Part shown: piece by piece, positions 42,853-51,020 of the stretch
How the letters are laid out: each line of letters starts with the position of its first letter
Position numbering within the stretch: position 1 is the stretch's first letter
Origin: Nonomuraea pusilla
GTDB lineage: Bacteria; Actinomycetota; Actinomycetes; Streptosporangiales; Streptosporangiaceae
NCBI RefSeq assembly: GCF_900109355.1
Contig: NZ_FOBF01000021.1
Location: 62,001-126,000 of the forward strand
Length of the DNA: 64,000 nt
Direction of reading: 5' to 3'
Made by a program: the position numbers and the translations under genes
The notes under the pieces: generated by a model
The model's input: only the letters and a program-made list of their open reading frames with translations
Told to the model about the DNA's origin: nothing
The model's database searches: none

Positions 42853-43701
42853 ATGGACTTCAGGGACGACGTCAACCTCGACCCCTCCCAGGTGGAAGAC
42901 GTCGGCGGGAGCGGCGGCGGAGGAGGAGGCGGGTTCCCCGGCGGCGTGATCGTCGGCGGAGGCGGCGTCGTCGGCCTGATCGCGCTGATCGTGGTGCTCG
43001 TCCTCAACAACCTGGGCGACGGCGGGGGCGGGAGCGGCGGCCGCCCCGTGCAGCGGCAGCCCAGCTCCAACCTCTCCGAGCAGTGCAGGACCGGCAAGGA
43101 CGCCGACCAGTCCGAGAAGTGCCGCGTGGTGGGCGTGGTCAACAGCATCCAGGACTACTGGAAGCAGGAGGTCTCGGGATACAGGAACGCCAGGACCGTG
43201 CTCTACTCCGGCAGCCTGCGCACCCCGTGCGGCACCGCGAGCGCGGCCGTCGGCCCCTTCTACTGCCCGAGCGACCAGCGCGTCTACCTCGACCTGAGCT
43301 TCTTCGGCCAGCTCCACCAGCAGTTCGGGGCCAAGGGCGGTCCGTTCGCCCAGGCGTACGTGATCGCCCACGAGTACGGCCACCACGTCCAGGACCTCCT
43401 CGGCGACCTCAGGTCCGGCAGTTCGGTCCCGGTCGAGCTCCAGGCCGACTGCTACGCCGGAGTATGGGCGCACAACGCCGTGAAAACCGGCTTCTACGAA
43501 AAACCTTTCACGACGCACGAAATCGCCGAAGCGCTGGACGCCGCGGCGGCCGTCGGCGACGACAGAATCCAGCAGCGGACCCAGGGCAGAATCGACCCCG
43601 AATCGTTCACGCACGGCACGTCGAAGCAGCGCGTCGACGCCTTCCAGCGCGGCTACGAAAACGGCCGGGCGGGCGATTGCAACCAGTCTGACCTGGGCTG
43701 A
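42853..43701 (+). CDS. Neutral zinc metallopeptidase (YpfJ/KPN_02809 family)
   Basis: 282 residues. One membrane helix (GVVGLIALIVVLVLNNLG) at about 37-54 follows a Gly-rich acidic N-terminus. The outer domain carries the zincin motif AYVIAHEYGHHVQDLLG (HExxH) and downstream VELQADCYAGVWA, both typical of the YpfJ family. Two cysteine pairs (EQCRTGKDADQSEKC and RTPCGTASAAVGPFYC) fit an extracytoplasmic location. The substrate is unknown. ATG 42853 is preceded by GAAGGGACG. Its promoter region also serves the divergent LysE gene. Confidence 0.92.
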   Translation: MDFRDDVNLDPSQVEDVGGSGGGGGGGFPGGVIVGGGGVVGLIALIVVLVLNNLGDGGGGSGGRPVQRQPSSNLSEQCRTGKDADQSEKCRVVGVVNSIQDYWKQEVSGYRNARTVLYSGSLRTPCGTASAAVGPFYCPSDQRVYLDLSFFGQLHQQFGAKGGPFAQAYVIAHEYGHHVQDLLGDLRSGSSVPVELQADCYAGVWAHNAVKTGFYEKPFTTHEIAEALDAAAAVGDDRIQQRTQGRIDPESFTHGTSKQRVDAFQRGYENGRAGDCNQSDLG

Positions 43702-43749
43702 TGGGCGAGGATAGCGCGAAGGACCCGGTTCTCTCCTAAAATGAATGGG

Positions 43750-44046
43750 GTGATCTTCAAGCTGGTCGGCGACGGACGCCCATATCCCGAACACGGTCTG
43801 ACGAACCGAGAGTGGGCTCAGATACCCCCGAGGCAGGTCCGGCTCGACTCTTTGATCACCACGAAAGCCATGCTGGACCTGCATTCCCTGCTCGCCGCCG
43901 ACTCCACGTTCTACGGCGACCTGTTCCCCCACGTCGTGCAGTGGCAGGGCGAGCTGTACCTGGAGGACGGCCTGCACCGGGCGCTGCGCGCGGCCCTGCA
44001 CCAGCGCACGATCCTGCACGCCCGCGTGCTCGACCTGCCGGCCTGA
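43750..44046 (+). CDS. Conserved small actinobacterial protein with DGLHR motif
   Basis: 98 residues. TAAAAT (43737-43742), a near-consensus -10, ends 7 bp before GTG 43750, so a leaderless message starting there is likely; an ATG at 43741 overlaps the -10 itself and is disfavoured. The protein reads VIFKLVGDGRPYPEHGLTNR at the start and HVVQWQGELYLEDGLHRALR near the end. The DGLHR element recalls the DGHHR of ParB/sulfiredoxin-like folds, but the rest is too short to assign. I recall relatives throughout actinomycetes, sometimes labelled VapB-type antitoxin; no toxin gene follows. Confidence 0.72.
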   Translation: MIFKLVGDGRPYPEHGLTNREWAQIPPRQVRLDSLITTKAMLDLHSLLAADSTFYGDLFPHVVQWQGELYLEDGLHRALRAALHQRTILHARVLDLPA

Positions 44047-44060
44047 CCACGACCCGAGGA

Positions 44061-44089
44061 GAAGGGGCCACCACCGCGGTGGCCCCTTC
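44061..44089 (+). terminator. Perfect 12-bp hairpin after the small conserved gene
   Basis: GAAGGGGCCACC (44061-44072) pairs with GGTGGCCCCTTC (44078-44089) over a 5-base loop, 15 bp after the stop. No T tract. Confidence 0.75.
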
Positions 44090-44173
44090 CCGCGCCCCCA
44101 GGAACTCCCGCGGAGCCGCGGCCGCCTTCCCCTCGCAGAACGCGGGCACGAGAACTCGCGGAACGCGGGCACG

Positions 44174-44202
44174 AAAAAGGGCCTCCGCTGACGCGGAGGC
44201 CC
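44174..44202 (-). terminator. Intrinsic terminator of tRNA-Ser(CGA)
   Basis: Stem GGGCCTCCGC / GCGGAGGCCC with a 4-base loop; read on the minus strand it is followed by TTTTT. It lies 8 bp beyond the tRNA 3' end. Confidence 0.9.
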
Positions 44203-44209
44203 CTGGTGG

Positions 44210-44296
44210 CGGTGGTGGTGGGATTTGAACCCACGGATGAGTTGCCCCATCACACGCTTTCGAGGCGTGCGCCCTCGGCCACTAGGCGACACCACC
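44210..44296 (-). tRNA. tRNA-Ser (anticodon CGA)
   Basis: 87 nt on the minus strand. Acceptor GGTGGTG pairs with CACCACC; D-arm TAGTGGCCGAGGGC; anticodon loop CCTCGAAAG gives CGA; long class II variable arm (GATGGGGCAACTCATC); T-arm GTGGGTTCAAATCCCAC; discriminator G. CCA is not encoded. An intrinsic terminator follows. Confidence 0.97.
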
Positions 44297-44306
44297 GCCG
44301 ACGAGC

Positions 44307-44762
44307 TTACCGGATCCTGCGAGTGGCAAAGAACGTCTTGAGGATCTCGGCGCTCTCGGCGGCCCGCACGCCCATCACGACCTCGGGCCGATGGTTGAGC
44401 CGGCGATCGCGTACGACGTCCCAGAGCGAGCCGACGGCCCCGCCCTTCTCGTCGACCGCGCCGTACACGATGCGGGCCACCCGGGCGAGCACGGCGGCTC
44501 CCGCGCACATCGTGCAGGGCTCCAGGGTCACCACGAGCGTGCAGCCGTCGAGCCGCCACCGGCCGCGCGCGGCGGCGGCGCGCCTGAGCGCGAGCACCTC
44601 GGCGTGGGCCGTGGGGTCGGCGCCCGCCTCGCGGTCGTTGCCCGCGGCCGACAGGACCTCGCCGCCGGGCCCGAGCACGACCGCCCCGACCGGCACCTCA
44701 CCCCTGTCCGCGGCGGCGGACGCCTCGGCGAGGGCGAGGGCCATCGCCTCGTCGTCGGTCAC
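44307..44762 (-). CDS. tadA: tRNA-specific adenosine deaminase
   Basis: 151 residues. Cytidine-deaminase fold with zinc ligands His53 and catalytic Glu55 in DPTAHAEVLALR, and Cys83/Cys86 in EPCTMCAGAA. TadA converts A34 to inosine in tRNA-Arg(ACG). GTG 44762 overlaps the upstream stop as GTGA, so translation is coupled to the TadA-associated gene. Ten bp separate its stop from the tRNA-Ser(CGA) gene on the same strand. Confidence 0.95.
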   Translation of the reverse strand: MTDDEAMALALAEASAAADRGEVPVGAVVLGPGGEVLSAAGNDREAGADPTAHAEVLALRRAAAARGRWRLDGCTLVVTLEPCTMCAGAAVLARVARIVYGAVDEKGGAVGSLWDVVRDRRLNHRPEVVMGVRAAESAEILKTFFATRRIR

Positions 44763-45235
44763 CGCAACCGGTCGAGCTCGTCGGCGAACGACAGCCGCTC
44801 GGCGATCACCGAGAGGATGTCGGCCGGGAGCATGCCCTCTTCCATGCTCAGTTCGAGCAGTTCCTCGGAGCTGACGCCGAGGTCGTTCAGCAGCTCGAAG
44901 TCGCCGGCCGGGCGCACGCCGAGGCCGTTGCCCTCCTTGTCGGGGACGACCCCGGCGAACTCGGCGAACAGCTCGCCCAGCCGGTCGGAGAGCACGGCGT
45001 GGGCGTCGGAGAGGAAGACACGGGGCTCGTCGTCGTCGCGGTAGCGGACGATGGCGAACCACTCGTCCTCGACCTCGACGCAGAGCAGCGCGAGCTCCTC
45101 GCCGGTCAGGCCCAGGGCCTCGGTGACGGCGTCGCCCAGGTCGTCGACGATCTCGGCGTCGCGCAGATCGACCTCGGCGCCGCTCCAGCCGGTAGGGGTC
45201 CTGACGAAAGCCGCAGAGAAGGTGTTCGACGCCAT
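44759..45235 (-). CDS. tRNA adenosine deaminase-associated protein
   Basis: 158 residues, acidic. Matches the actinobacterial family always found next to tadA: SAAFVRTPTGWSGAEVDLRD, VEDEWFAIVRYRDDDEPRVF and the C-terminal GMLPADILSVIAERLSFADE. ATG 45235 is taken as start. No enzymatic motif is visible; a scaffold or regulatory role for TadA is a guess from constant linkage. Its stop overlaps the tadA start, and a paralogue lies 16 bp upstream. Confidence 0.85.
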   Translation of the reverse strand: MASNTFSAAFVRTPTGWSGAEVDLRDAEIVDDLGDAVTEALGLTGEELALLCVEVEDEWFAIVRYRDDDEPRVFLSDAHAVLSDRLGELFAEFAGVVPDKEGNGLGVRPAGDFELLNDLGVSSEELLELSMEEGMLPADILSVIAERLSFADELDRLR

Positions 45236-45251
45236 GTCCGCGCTCCAGGGG

Positions 45252-45761
45252 TCAGCCGAAGACCGATTCGATGGCACGCTCGAACGGCTCTGAGAAGCCG
45301 AGCCGCGCGGCGATGCTGGACAACACATCTTCGGGCATCAGGTCGATGTCGCCGGAAAGGATGCCCAGCTCCATCTCGTCCAACCCGAGATCGGCGAAGA
45401 TCGACAGATCGCCCGCGGGCAGCACCGTCTCCTCGTCCTGGAGGATCTCGTCGAGCTCCTCCTCGTCGGGGACCGGCACGTCGAGGTAGTCGAGGACCTG
45501 CCGCGCCAGGGGGTAGTCCCAGGACGCGGCGATGTCGGAGAGGAACACGTCGACGCGCTCGCCCAGCACGCGCAGGGCCACGAAGAACTCGTCGCCGACG
45601 GCGACCAGGCCGATCGTGCCGCTCTCGCTCGGCTGCTGGCGCAGCGCCTGGACGAGGCCCTTCAGGTCGGACGTGAGCGCCACGGGGAGCAGCTCCGCCT
45701 CCCAGCGGTCATCCTCGCGATACACCACGATGGCGAAGTCGAGCGCGTCTTCGTCTGTCAT
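45252..45761 (-). CDS. Second tRNA adenosine deaminase-associated protein (tandem paralogue)
   Basis: 169 residues, strongly acidic. Shares the layout of the next gene: an opening FAIVVYREDDRWEAELLPVA, a middle GDEFFVALRVLGERVDVFLS, and a C-terminus DLMPEDVLSSIAARLGFSEP that lines up with the neighbour's LPADILSVIAERLSF. ATG 45761 is chosen because GGGGA lies 5 bp upstream; ATG 45767 would abut it. First gene of a three-gene operon ending in tadA. Function unknown. Confidence 0.82.
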   Translation of the reverse strand: MTDEDALDFAIVVYREDDRWEAELLPVALTSDLKGLVQALRQQPSESGTIGLVAVGDEFFVALRVLGERVDVFLSDIAASWDYPLARQVLDYLDVPVPDEEELDEILQDEETVLPAGDLSIFADLGLDEMELGILSGDIDLMPEDVLSSIAARLGFSEPFERAIESVFG

Positions 45762-45915
45762 CGCCATCCCCACCCGACCCTCTGACACGACAGAGTTTCT
45801 ACAGGCTCCAATCGTTCCAGAACCCGCCACCACCCGTGTGCCTCTCGGACCAAATTGTGATCAAAACCCATACCGGGAGCGTTGCCGCTTGTCCCACAAG
45901 ATAGCGTTGTCCCTT

Positions 45916-46554
45916 ATGGAAACCCTCGTCGTCGACCATCCGCTCGTGGCGCACAAGCTCACCACGCTGCGTGATGTCCGCACCGACTCGCCGACGTTCC
46001 GCAGGCTCGCGGACGAACTGGTGACGCTGCTCGCGTACGAGGCCACCCGCGACGTGCGGGTCACCGAGGTCACGGTGGAGACGCCCGTGTCCACGGCCAG
46101 GGGCGTGCGCCTCGCCAAGCCCTCCCCGCTGGTGGTGCCGATCCTGCGCGCCGGGCTGGGCATGCTCGACGGCATGACGAGGCTGCTCCCCACCGCCGAG
46201 GTCGGGTTCCTCGGCATGATCCGCAACGAGTCCACGCTCCAGGCCGAGACGTACGCCACGCGGCTGCCCGACGACCTGTCGGGGCGGCAGTGCTTCGTCG
46301 TCGACCCGATGCTGGCCACCGGCGGCACGCTCGCCGCCGCCGTGCAGTTCCTGTTCGACAGGGGCGCCGTGGACGTCACGGCCATCTGCCTGCTGGCGGC
46401 GCCCGAGGGCCTCGCGTACATGGACGAGGTCTTCGCCGGATCCGGCAAGCCCGTGCGGGTGGTCACCGCGGCTCTGGACGAGCGGCTGAACGAGTCGGGC
46501 TACATCGTCCCCGGCCTCGGCGACGCCGGCGACCGCCTGTACGGCGTGGTCTGA
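45916..46554 (+). CDS. upp: Uracil phosphoribosyltransferase
   Basis: 212 residues, the usual size. Landmarks: METLVVDHPLVAHKLTTLRD, PILRAGLGMLDGM, the PRPP loop FVVDPMLATGGTLAAAV and the uracil-binding C-terminus ALDERLNESGYIVPGLGDAG. It salvages uracil to UMP using PRPP in the cytosol. A TAGCGT hexamer (45902-45907) ends 8 bp before ATG 45916, so a short or absent leader is likely. It is divergent from the TadA operon. Confidence 0.96.
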   Translation: METLVVDHPLVAHKLTTLRDVRTDSPTFRRLADELVTLLAYEATRDVRVTEVTVETPVSTARGVRLAKPSPLVVPILRAGLGMLDGMTRLLPTAEVGFLGMIRNESTLQAETYATRLPDDLSGRQCFVVDPMLATGGTLAAAVQFLFDRGAVDVTAICLLAAPEGLAYMDEVFAGSGKPVRVVTAALDERLNESGYIVPGLGDAGDRLYGVV

Positions 46555-46692
46555 CCCTCCCCCGCTCCCCCCTCGGCCGGCCTTCATCCAACCTTCGGTC
46601 GCCCGAAAAACCCCATTCTCGGCACGCGCAGCCTCCTGTCCGTTACATACTGTAGTCGTGTGGGTACACAGAGACAGGAAGGCAACTTCCGC

Positions 46693-46750
46693 ATGCGTGT
46701 GGGGGAGCACGATGAGCGACAAGCCCGGTGCCGAGGTGTTCCGTGAATGA
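46693..46750 (+). other. Two short overlapping upstream reading frames
   Basis: ATG 46693 opens a 17-codon frame ending TGA at 46744-46746, overlapping the next gene's GTG as GTGA. ATG 46712, behind a strong GGGGGAG, opens a 12-codon frame (MSDKPGAEVFRE) ending at 46750. They could be leader peptides coupled to the downstream gene, or chance. Confidence 0.35.
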
Positions 46751-46967
46751 TCACATCGAGCACGACCAGAGTCCGTACGCCGACGTCGAGTCGGCGCTGC
46801 GCGACGAGTTCGCGGGGATCCACTCCGCGATCACCGTAACGCGATGCGTCGAGGCGGCGCACTACGGCGCGCTGGAGGTCACGGGTTACGCCCATCCGAG
46901 TCTCGTCGAGCGCATCGCGCGCAAGCATCTTCACGTGCTGGCCCTCGTGGCCAGCGAACGCGGTTAG
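46743..46967 (+). CDS. Small three-helix-bundle dimerisation-domain protein
   Basis: 74 residues from GTG 46743 (GAGG 6 bp upstream). The pattern YADVESALRDEFAGIHSAIT, then VTGYAHPSLVERIARKHLHV, resembles the small actinobacterial proteins annotated as three-helix bundle dimerisation domain. No catalytic residues, no membrane segment. Function unknown. It begins a run of three co-directional small genes ending in a PH-domain membrane protein, but a 95-bp gap separates it from the next one. Confidence 0.7.
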   Translation: MNDHIEHDQSPYADVESALRDEFAGIHSAITVTRCVEAAHYGALEVTGYAHPSLVERIARKHLHVLALVASERG

Positions 46968-47062
46968 CCAAGATCAGGACTATCCCGTCGAGCCACCTTT
47001 ACCCGGCCTTGAGGATGGGTAATGTAGACGGCGGGTGGAGTGGAAGTGGTACGGAGGCGACA

Positions 47063-47221
47063 GTGCAGGTCAAAAAAGTCCTCACATACGGTGGTATCGC
47101 ATTTGTGGCGTACTACCTCTTCGCACGACCAGCAGACGCCGCTGACGCGGTGAGAGGGGCGTTCGACACGATGTTCAACGCGGCCGACTCGCTGGCCCAA
47201 TTCGTGAACAACCTCGCATGA
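47063..47221 (+). CDS. Small single-pass membrane protein
   Basis: 52 residues from GTG 47063, with GGAGG 5-6 bp upstream. A hydrophobic helix near residues 8-22 (LTYGGIAFVAYYLFA) is followed by an amphipathic stretch (AADAVRGAFDTMFNAADSLA). Its stop overlaps the ATG of the PH-domain gene as ATGA, so the two are translationally coupled and may work together at the membrane. The family is not recognised. Confidence 0.75.
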   Translation: MQVKKVLTYGGIAFVAYYLFARPADAADAVRGAFDTMFNAADSLAQFVNNLA

Positions 47222-47751
47222 GACTTGTGACCCACGGGGACTCTGCTCCGTCGTCGGTCAACCGCTACCTCCTCCCCCAGGAACAACAAGTCATCATGGT
47301 GCGCCGGCACCCCGCCGTGCTGCTCCGCCCGGTCGCCGAGGTGCTCGGCGGCCTGATCGTCGCAGGTCTGCTGAGCAAGTTCTTCAGCGGCGGCGAGGCG
47401 GGCGGCACGGCGCTGGTGGTCGTCTGGTGGTTGTGGCTGCTGCTGCTCATCCGCTTCGTATGGAAAGTCGCCGAGTGGTCGGTCGACTACTTTGTGGTGA
47501 CCTCGAAGCGGATGCTGCTGACCACCGGGCTCATCACCCGCAAGGTCGCGATGATGCCGCTCGCCAAGGTCACCGACATGAGCTTCCAGCGATCACTGCT
47601 GGGGCGCATGCTCGGTTACGGCGAGTTCATCCTCGAGTCGGCCGGCCAGGACCAGGCTCTGTCCACGGTCGAGTACATTCCGTATCCGGAGACCTTGTAC
47701 CTGGAGGTCTGCCAGATGCTTTTCCCTGGCAAGGACGACGGCGACGATTAA
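47218..47751 (+). CDS. PH domain-containing membrane protein (bPH2 type)
   Basis: 177 residues. After a short N-terminus with VNRYLLPQEQQVIMVRRHPA, two membrane helices (ALVVVWWLWLLLLIRFVWKV and the preceding GGLIVAGLLSKF), then a bacterial PH-like domain: SVDYFVVTSKRMLLTTGLIT, VAMMPLAKVTDMSFQRSLLG, GEFILESAGQDQALSTVEYI. This is the YdbS/YdbT-like architecture. The function is unknown; bPH2 proteins are thought to assemble at the membrane. Coupled to the 52-residue protein upstream. Confidence 0.88.
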   Translation: MRLVTHGDSAPSSVNRYLLPQEQQVIMVRRHPAVLLRPVAEVLGGLIVAGLLSKFFSGGEAGGTALVVVWWLWLLLLIRFVWKVAEWSVDYFVVTSKRMLLTTGLITRKVAMMPLAKVTDMSFQRSLLGRMLGYGEFILESAGQDQALSTVEYIPYPETLYLEVCQMLFPGKDDGDD

Positions 47752-47847
47752 TCTCCCGGCCCGGTTTTCTTCACGCGGGGATACCAGATTCGGCGACTTC
47801 ATGCAATCATTGCGTGTTGTTGACCCCCTCCCGCCTTGAGAGATGAG

Positions 47848-49185
47848 ATGCCGAGTCAGGGAACCATCGGTGACCGCGTCCGCGGACTGCGGCTGAACAG
47901 GCGGATGTCCCAGGCCCAACTGGCCGGGCCCGACCTGTCTGACAGTTATGTCTCGCTCATCGAGTCGGGCAAGCGCACGCCGACTCCCGTCGTCGCGCGG
48001 CTTCTGGCCGAGAGGCTGGGCTGCACCACCGAGTTCCTCCTCCACGGGATCGAGCCTCGGCAGCGCATCGACACCGAACTGGGCCTGCGCCACGCCGAGC
48101 TCGAACTGCAGCACGGTGACCCCGGCGTCGCCGCCGACCGGTTCACGGAGATCGTGAAGGCGGCCGACGAGGAGAACGCGATGCTCACCGCGCACGCCCG
48201 GTTCGGCCGGGCGCGCGCGCTGGAGGCGCAGGGCCGGCTCGGTCAGGCGGTGGAGGCGTACGAGCGGCTGCGCAAGGAGGCCGCCGCCCACCCCGAGCGC
48301 CTGGCCGACCTCCCCATCACGATCGCGCTGAGCCGCTGCTACCAGCGGGCGGGCGACCGCCTGCGGGCCCGCGACCTGGCCGCCGACGCGCTGCGGCAGG
48401 CCGAGCGGCTGTCGATCACGCAGGGCGAGATCGCCGTCGACCTGGCCGCCGCGCTGGTCGAGACCGGCAGCGAGAACGGCTTCCCGCACCTCTCGTACGT
48501 CAAGGACGTGCTCGACGTGAGCGGCCCGCCTGAGGTTGTGGACCGTTCCGGAGAAATTCTCGCACTGTGGAACGCGAGCATCGCGGCGTCCGCCGGCGAG
48601 GACTCCGCGCTGGCCGTGAGGCTGGCCGACGACGCGATCACGGCTGGGCGGCAGACGCGGCTCGCGCTGCAGCTCGCCAGGGCGGCGATGCACTGGGCGC
48701 GTCTTGAGTCGTCGCCGATCGACGAGGCCGAGCGCCTGGTCGCGGGCGCGACGCGGGCGTTCGCCGCGGTCCCGGCCGCGGCCGCCGAGCACGGCGAGAG
48801 CCTGGTCGTCCACGGCAGGGTGCGGCTGCGGGCGGGCGACCCCGCGAAGGCGGGCGAGCTGGCCGCGGCGGCGCTGGAGCTGGCGCAGGACGGCTCGGGC
48901 ACCACGCCGGTGGAGGCGCGGCTCGTGCTGGCCACGGTCGCCCTCGACCTGGGCGGCGACGCGGGCGAGCACCTGCTGCGGGCGGGCGAGCTGCTCGACG
49001 AGCTCGACCGTCCGGTGTTCGGCTCCGACCGGCAGGCGGCGCGGTGCTGGCGCGAGCTGGGCGACCTGTACGGCCGGGCCGGGTCCCGGCCACAGCAGAC
49101 GGCCGCATATCGTAGGGCACTCGAAGCCGCCGGGGTCCGCTCGGTCATGGCCGGAGTCACCGTCGACGCCGCGATTGCCCGCTGA
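47848..49185 (+). CDS. XRE family regulator with TPR-like repeats
   Basis: 445 residues. N-terminal helix-turn-helix: IGDRVRGLRLNRRMSQAQLA, SDSYVSLIESGKRTPTPVVA (residues 5-60). The remaining 380 residues are helical TPR-like repeats (FGRARALEAQGRLGQAVEAY, LSRCYQRAGDRLRARDLAAD, ARAAMHWARLESSPIDEAER). Architectures of this type sense peptides or act in sporulation and secondary metabolism control in actinomycetes; nothing here fixes the role. ATG 47848 is chosen over an in-frame TTG at 47836. It precedes a GntR gene by about 100 bp. Confidence 0.88.
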   Translation: MPSQGTIGDRVRGLRLNRRMSQAQLAGPDLSDSYVSLIESGKRTPTPVVARLLAERLGCTTEFLLHGIEPRQRIDTELGLRHAELELQHGDPGVAADRFTEIVKAADEENAMLTAHARFGRARALEAQGRLGQAVEAYERLRKEAAAHPERLADLPITIALSRCYQRAGDRLRARDLAADALRQAERLSITQGEIAVDLAAALVETGSENGFPHLSYVKDVLDVSGPPEVVDRSGEILALWNASIAASAGEDSALAVRLADDAITAGRQTRLALQLARAAMHWARLESSPIDEAERLVAGATRAFAAVPAAAAEHGESLVVHGRVRLRAGDPAKAGELAAAALELAQDGSGTTPVEARLVLATVALDLGGDAGEHLLRAGELLDELDRPVFGSDRQAARCWRELGDLYGRAGSRPQQTAAYRRALEAAGVRSVMAGVTVDAAIAR

Positions 49186-49194
49186 CCCGCCCCC

Positions 49195-49227
49195 TCCAGA
49201 CTTGGCGGCCAGAGTCTGGAATATACT
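49195..49227 (+). promoter_or_regulatory. 8-bp dyad and -10 element upstream of the GntR gene
   Basis: TCCAGACT (49195-49202) and AGTCTGGA (49213-49220) form a perfect inverted repeat with a 10-base spacer, immediately followed by TATACT (49222-49227), a good -10. The dyad would overlap the -35 region and is a candidate operator for autoregulation. Confidence 0.6.
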
Positions 49228-49283
49228 AGGGTCTACCAGTCATTGACTCATAGGATGATTGGTTTCCCCGGAGGAGGCGGACT

Positions 49284-49958
49284 GTGAGTCTGCGTACGGC
49301 GCAGCGAGCTTCGCTCGTCGACCAGGTGATCGATCAGCTCAAGGAGCAGATCACCTCAGGGTCGTGGCAGATGAACGGCAAGATCCCCACCGAGACCGTG
49401 CTGGCCGAACAGCTCGGGGTGGGGCGCAACACCGTCCGCGAGGCCGTGCGCGCGCTGACCCACGCGGGTCTGCTCGAATGCCGCCAGGGCGACGGCACGT
49501 ACGTCCGGGCCACCAGCGAGCTGTCCGGGGCGATGCTCAGGCGCCTGCGGCAGGCCGAGCAGCTGGAGATCCTGGAGGTCCGGCGTGCGCTCGAGGTCGA
49601 GTCGGCGCGCCTGGCCGCCACCCGCCGCACTGACGAGGACATCGTCCGCATGGAGGCGGCGCTGGCCGAGCGCGACCGGGCGTGGGAGCTGGACGATCCC
49701 GACCTGTTCGTCGAGGCCGACCTCGCCTTCCACATGGCGGTCGCGCACGCCACCCACAACCTGGTGCTCATCGACCTGTACGAAGACTTCTCGGCCGCGC
49801 TGCGGGCCAGCATCACGGCCGCGGGCACGTCGCTCGACAGGAGCTTCATCCCCCACGACGCGATCGTGCGGGCCATCGCGGCGGGCGACGCCACGGCCGC
49901 CGAGCGGGCCGGCCACGCCTGCATGGAGCACATCCTCATCGCTCTCACCGAGTCCTGA
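49284..49958 (+). CDS. GntR/FadR family transcriptional regulator (FCD domain)
   Basis: 224 residues from GTG 49284 with GGAGGAGG upstream. Winged helix: SLVDQVIDQLKEQITSGSWQ, LAEQLGVGRNTVREAVRALT, LLECRQGDGTYV. The C-terminal FCD domain has the metal/ligand histidine pattern: EADLAFHMAVAHATHN and the C-terminal GHACMEHILIAL. Such FadR-like regulators respond to organic acids or sugar acids. No adjacent catabolic gene hints at the ligand. A textbook terminator follows. Confidence 0.92.
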   Translation: MSLRTAQRASLVDQVIDQLKEQITSGSWQMNGKIPTETVLAEQLGVGRNTVREAVRALTHAGLLECRQGDGTYVRATSELSGAMLRRLRQAEQLEILEVRRALEVESARLAATRRTDEDIVRMEAALAERDRAWELDDPDLFVEADLAFHMAVAHATHNLVLIDLYEDFSAALRASITAAGTSLDRSFIPHDAIVRAIAAGDATAAERAGHACMEHILIALTES

Positions 49959-49975
49959 CCTCTCCAGGACCACAG

Positions 49976-50012
49976 CCCGCCCCCGCCCCTGCCGCGTGGG
50001 GGCGGGTTTTTT
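49976..50012 (+). terminator. Intrinsic terminator of the GntR gene
   Basis: CCCGCCCCC (49976-49984) pairs with GGGGGCGGG (49998-50006) over a 13-base loop, followed by TTTTTT (50007-50012). Confidence 0.95.
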
Positions 50013-50038
50013 GACGCCCGAAGAGCTTCCGCACCCGG

Positions 50039-50874
50039 TCAGGGGCGCAGCAGGCCGGCGTGGTCCCTCGCGAACTCGGCGAACGGACGCGCCGGACGGC
50101 CCACGACCTCGGCGAAGTCGGGAGTGGTGAAGTCGCCCCAGCCCGCGGCGTACGCCACGAGGTACTCCTTGGTGACGGAGGCGATCCACTCCGGCGCCCC
50201 GGACTCCAGCATGGCGCCGCGCACGTCGTCGGGTGACAGCGGCTGGTACGTGACGGGCTCGCCGTACACGGTCGCCAGGTCGGCGGCGGCGTCCCGCAGC
50301 GACAGGGCCGCCGGGCCGGTGATCGTGTACGTCCTGCCGTGGTGCGGGGACGGGTCGCGCAGCACCGCGGCGGCGAAGTCGCCGATGTCCCGGACGTCGA
50401 TCATGCCGACCCGTCCCTCGCCGAGCCGCCGTACAGGGTGGCGCCGGCGACGGAGCCGAAGAGGTTCTGCATGAAGAAGGCCGGCCGGATCACGGTCCAG
50501 CCCAGGCCGGAGGCGGCCAGTTCGGCGTCGGACATCGCGTGCAGGCGGCCGTTGCGGGTGGGGGCGTCGTGGGCGGCCCCGATGGCGGACATGCGGACCA
50601 CGTGCCGCACTCCGGCCTGACGGGCGGCCCACACGGCGTTCATGCCGGCGTGCGGCGCCTGCGGGCCCATGGCGGTCAGCAGCCACACGGTGTCGACGCC
50701 CTTGAAGGCCGTGTCGAGGCTCGACGGGTCGTCCAGGTCGCCCACGGCGACCTCCACGCCCTCGGGGGCCCTGGAGGCGTCACGCACCAGCACGCGTACG
50801 TCGTCGGTGCGGCCGAGGGACGTCAGGACGGCGCTGGAGACGGTTCCGGTGGCTCCGGTGATCAGGATGGTCAT
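50039..50874 (-). pseudogene. NmrA-like NAD(P)-binding protein, single-base frameshift
   Basis: The N-terminal half from ATG 50874 (MTILITGATGTVSSAVL) is a Rossmann NAD(P)-binding domain and reads to AFFMQNLFGSVAGATLYGG, then runs into a stop at 50401. The rest of the family pattern (LGEGRVGMIDVRDIGDFAAA to PARPFAEFARDHAG) continues in another frame to 50039. Adding one base near 50426 restores a continuous protein of about 278 residues. The total of 836 bp is one short of a multiple of three. It could be a recent inactivation or a sequencing error. Divergent from a MarR gene, its probable regulator. Confidence 0.85.
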
Positions 50875-50979
50875 GGCTCGGTGCTCGCTTTCGATCGTGG
50901 CGCGCTGCGCGCGCCTGCGGCGACGGCGGGAACCGGACGGTTCCGCGATCACTCCGTGTCTGCGACAATAAAGTAAGAA

Positions 50980-51002
50980 TTAGTGATGGTCAAGATTAGT
51001 GA
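50980..51002. promoter_or_regulatory. Direct repeats TTAGTGA in the MarR/NmrA divergent region
   Basis: TTAGTGA occurs at 50980-50986 and 50996-51002, 16 bp apart, in an AT-rich patch just ahead of the MarR ribosome-binding site. Candidate operator or promoter elements. Confidence 0.5.
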
Positions 51003-51020
51003 CCAATTGGAGGGTGTGAC

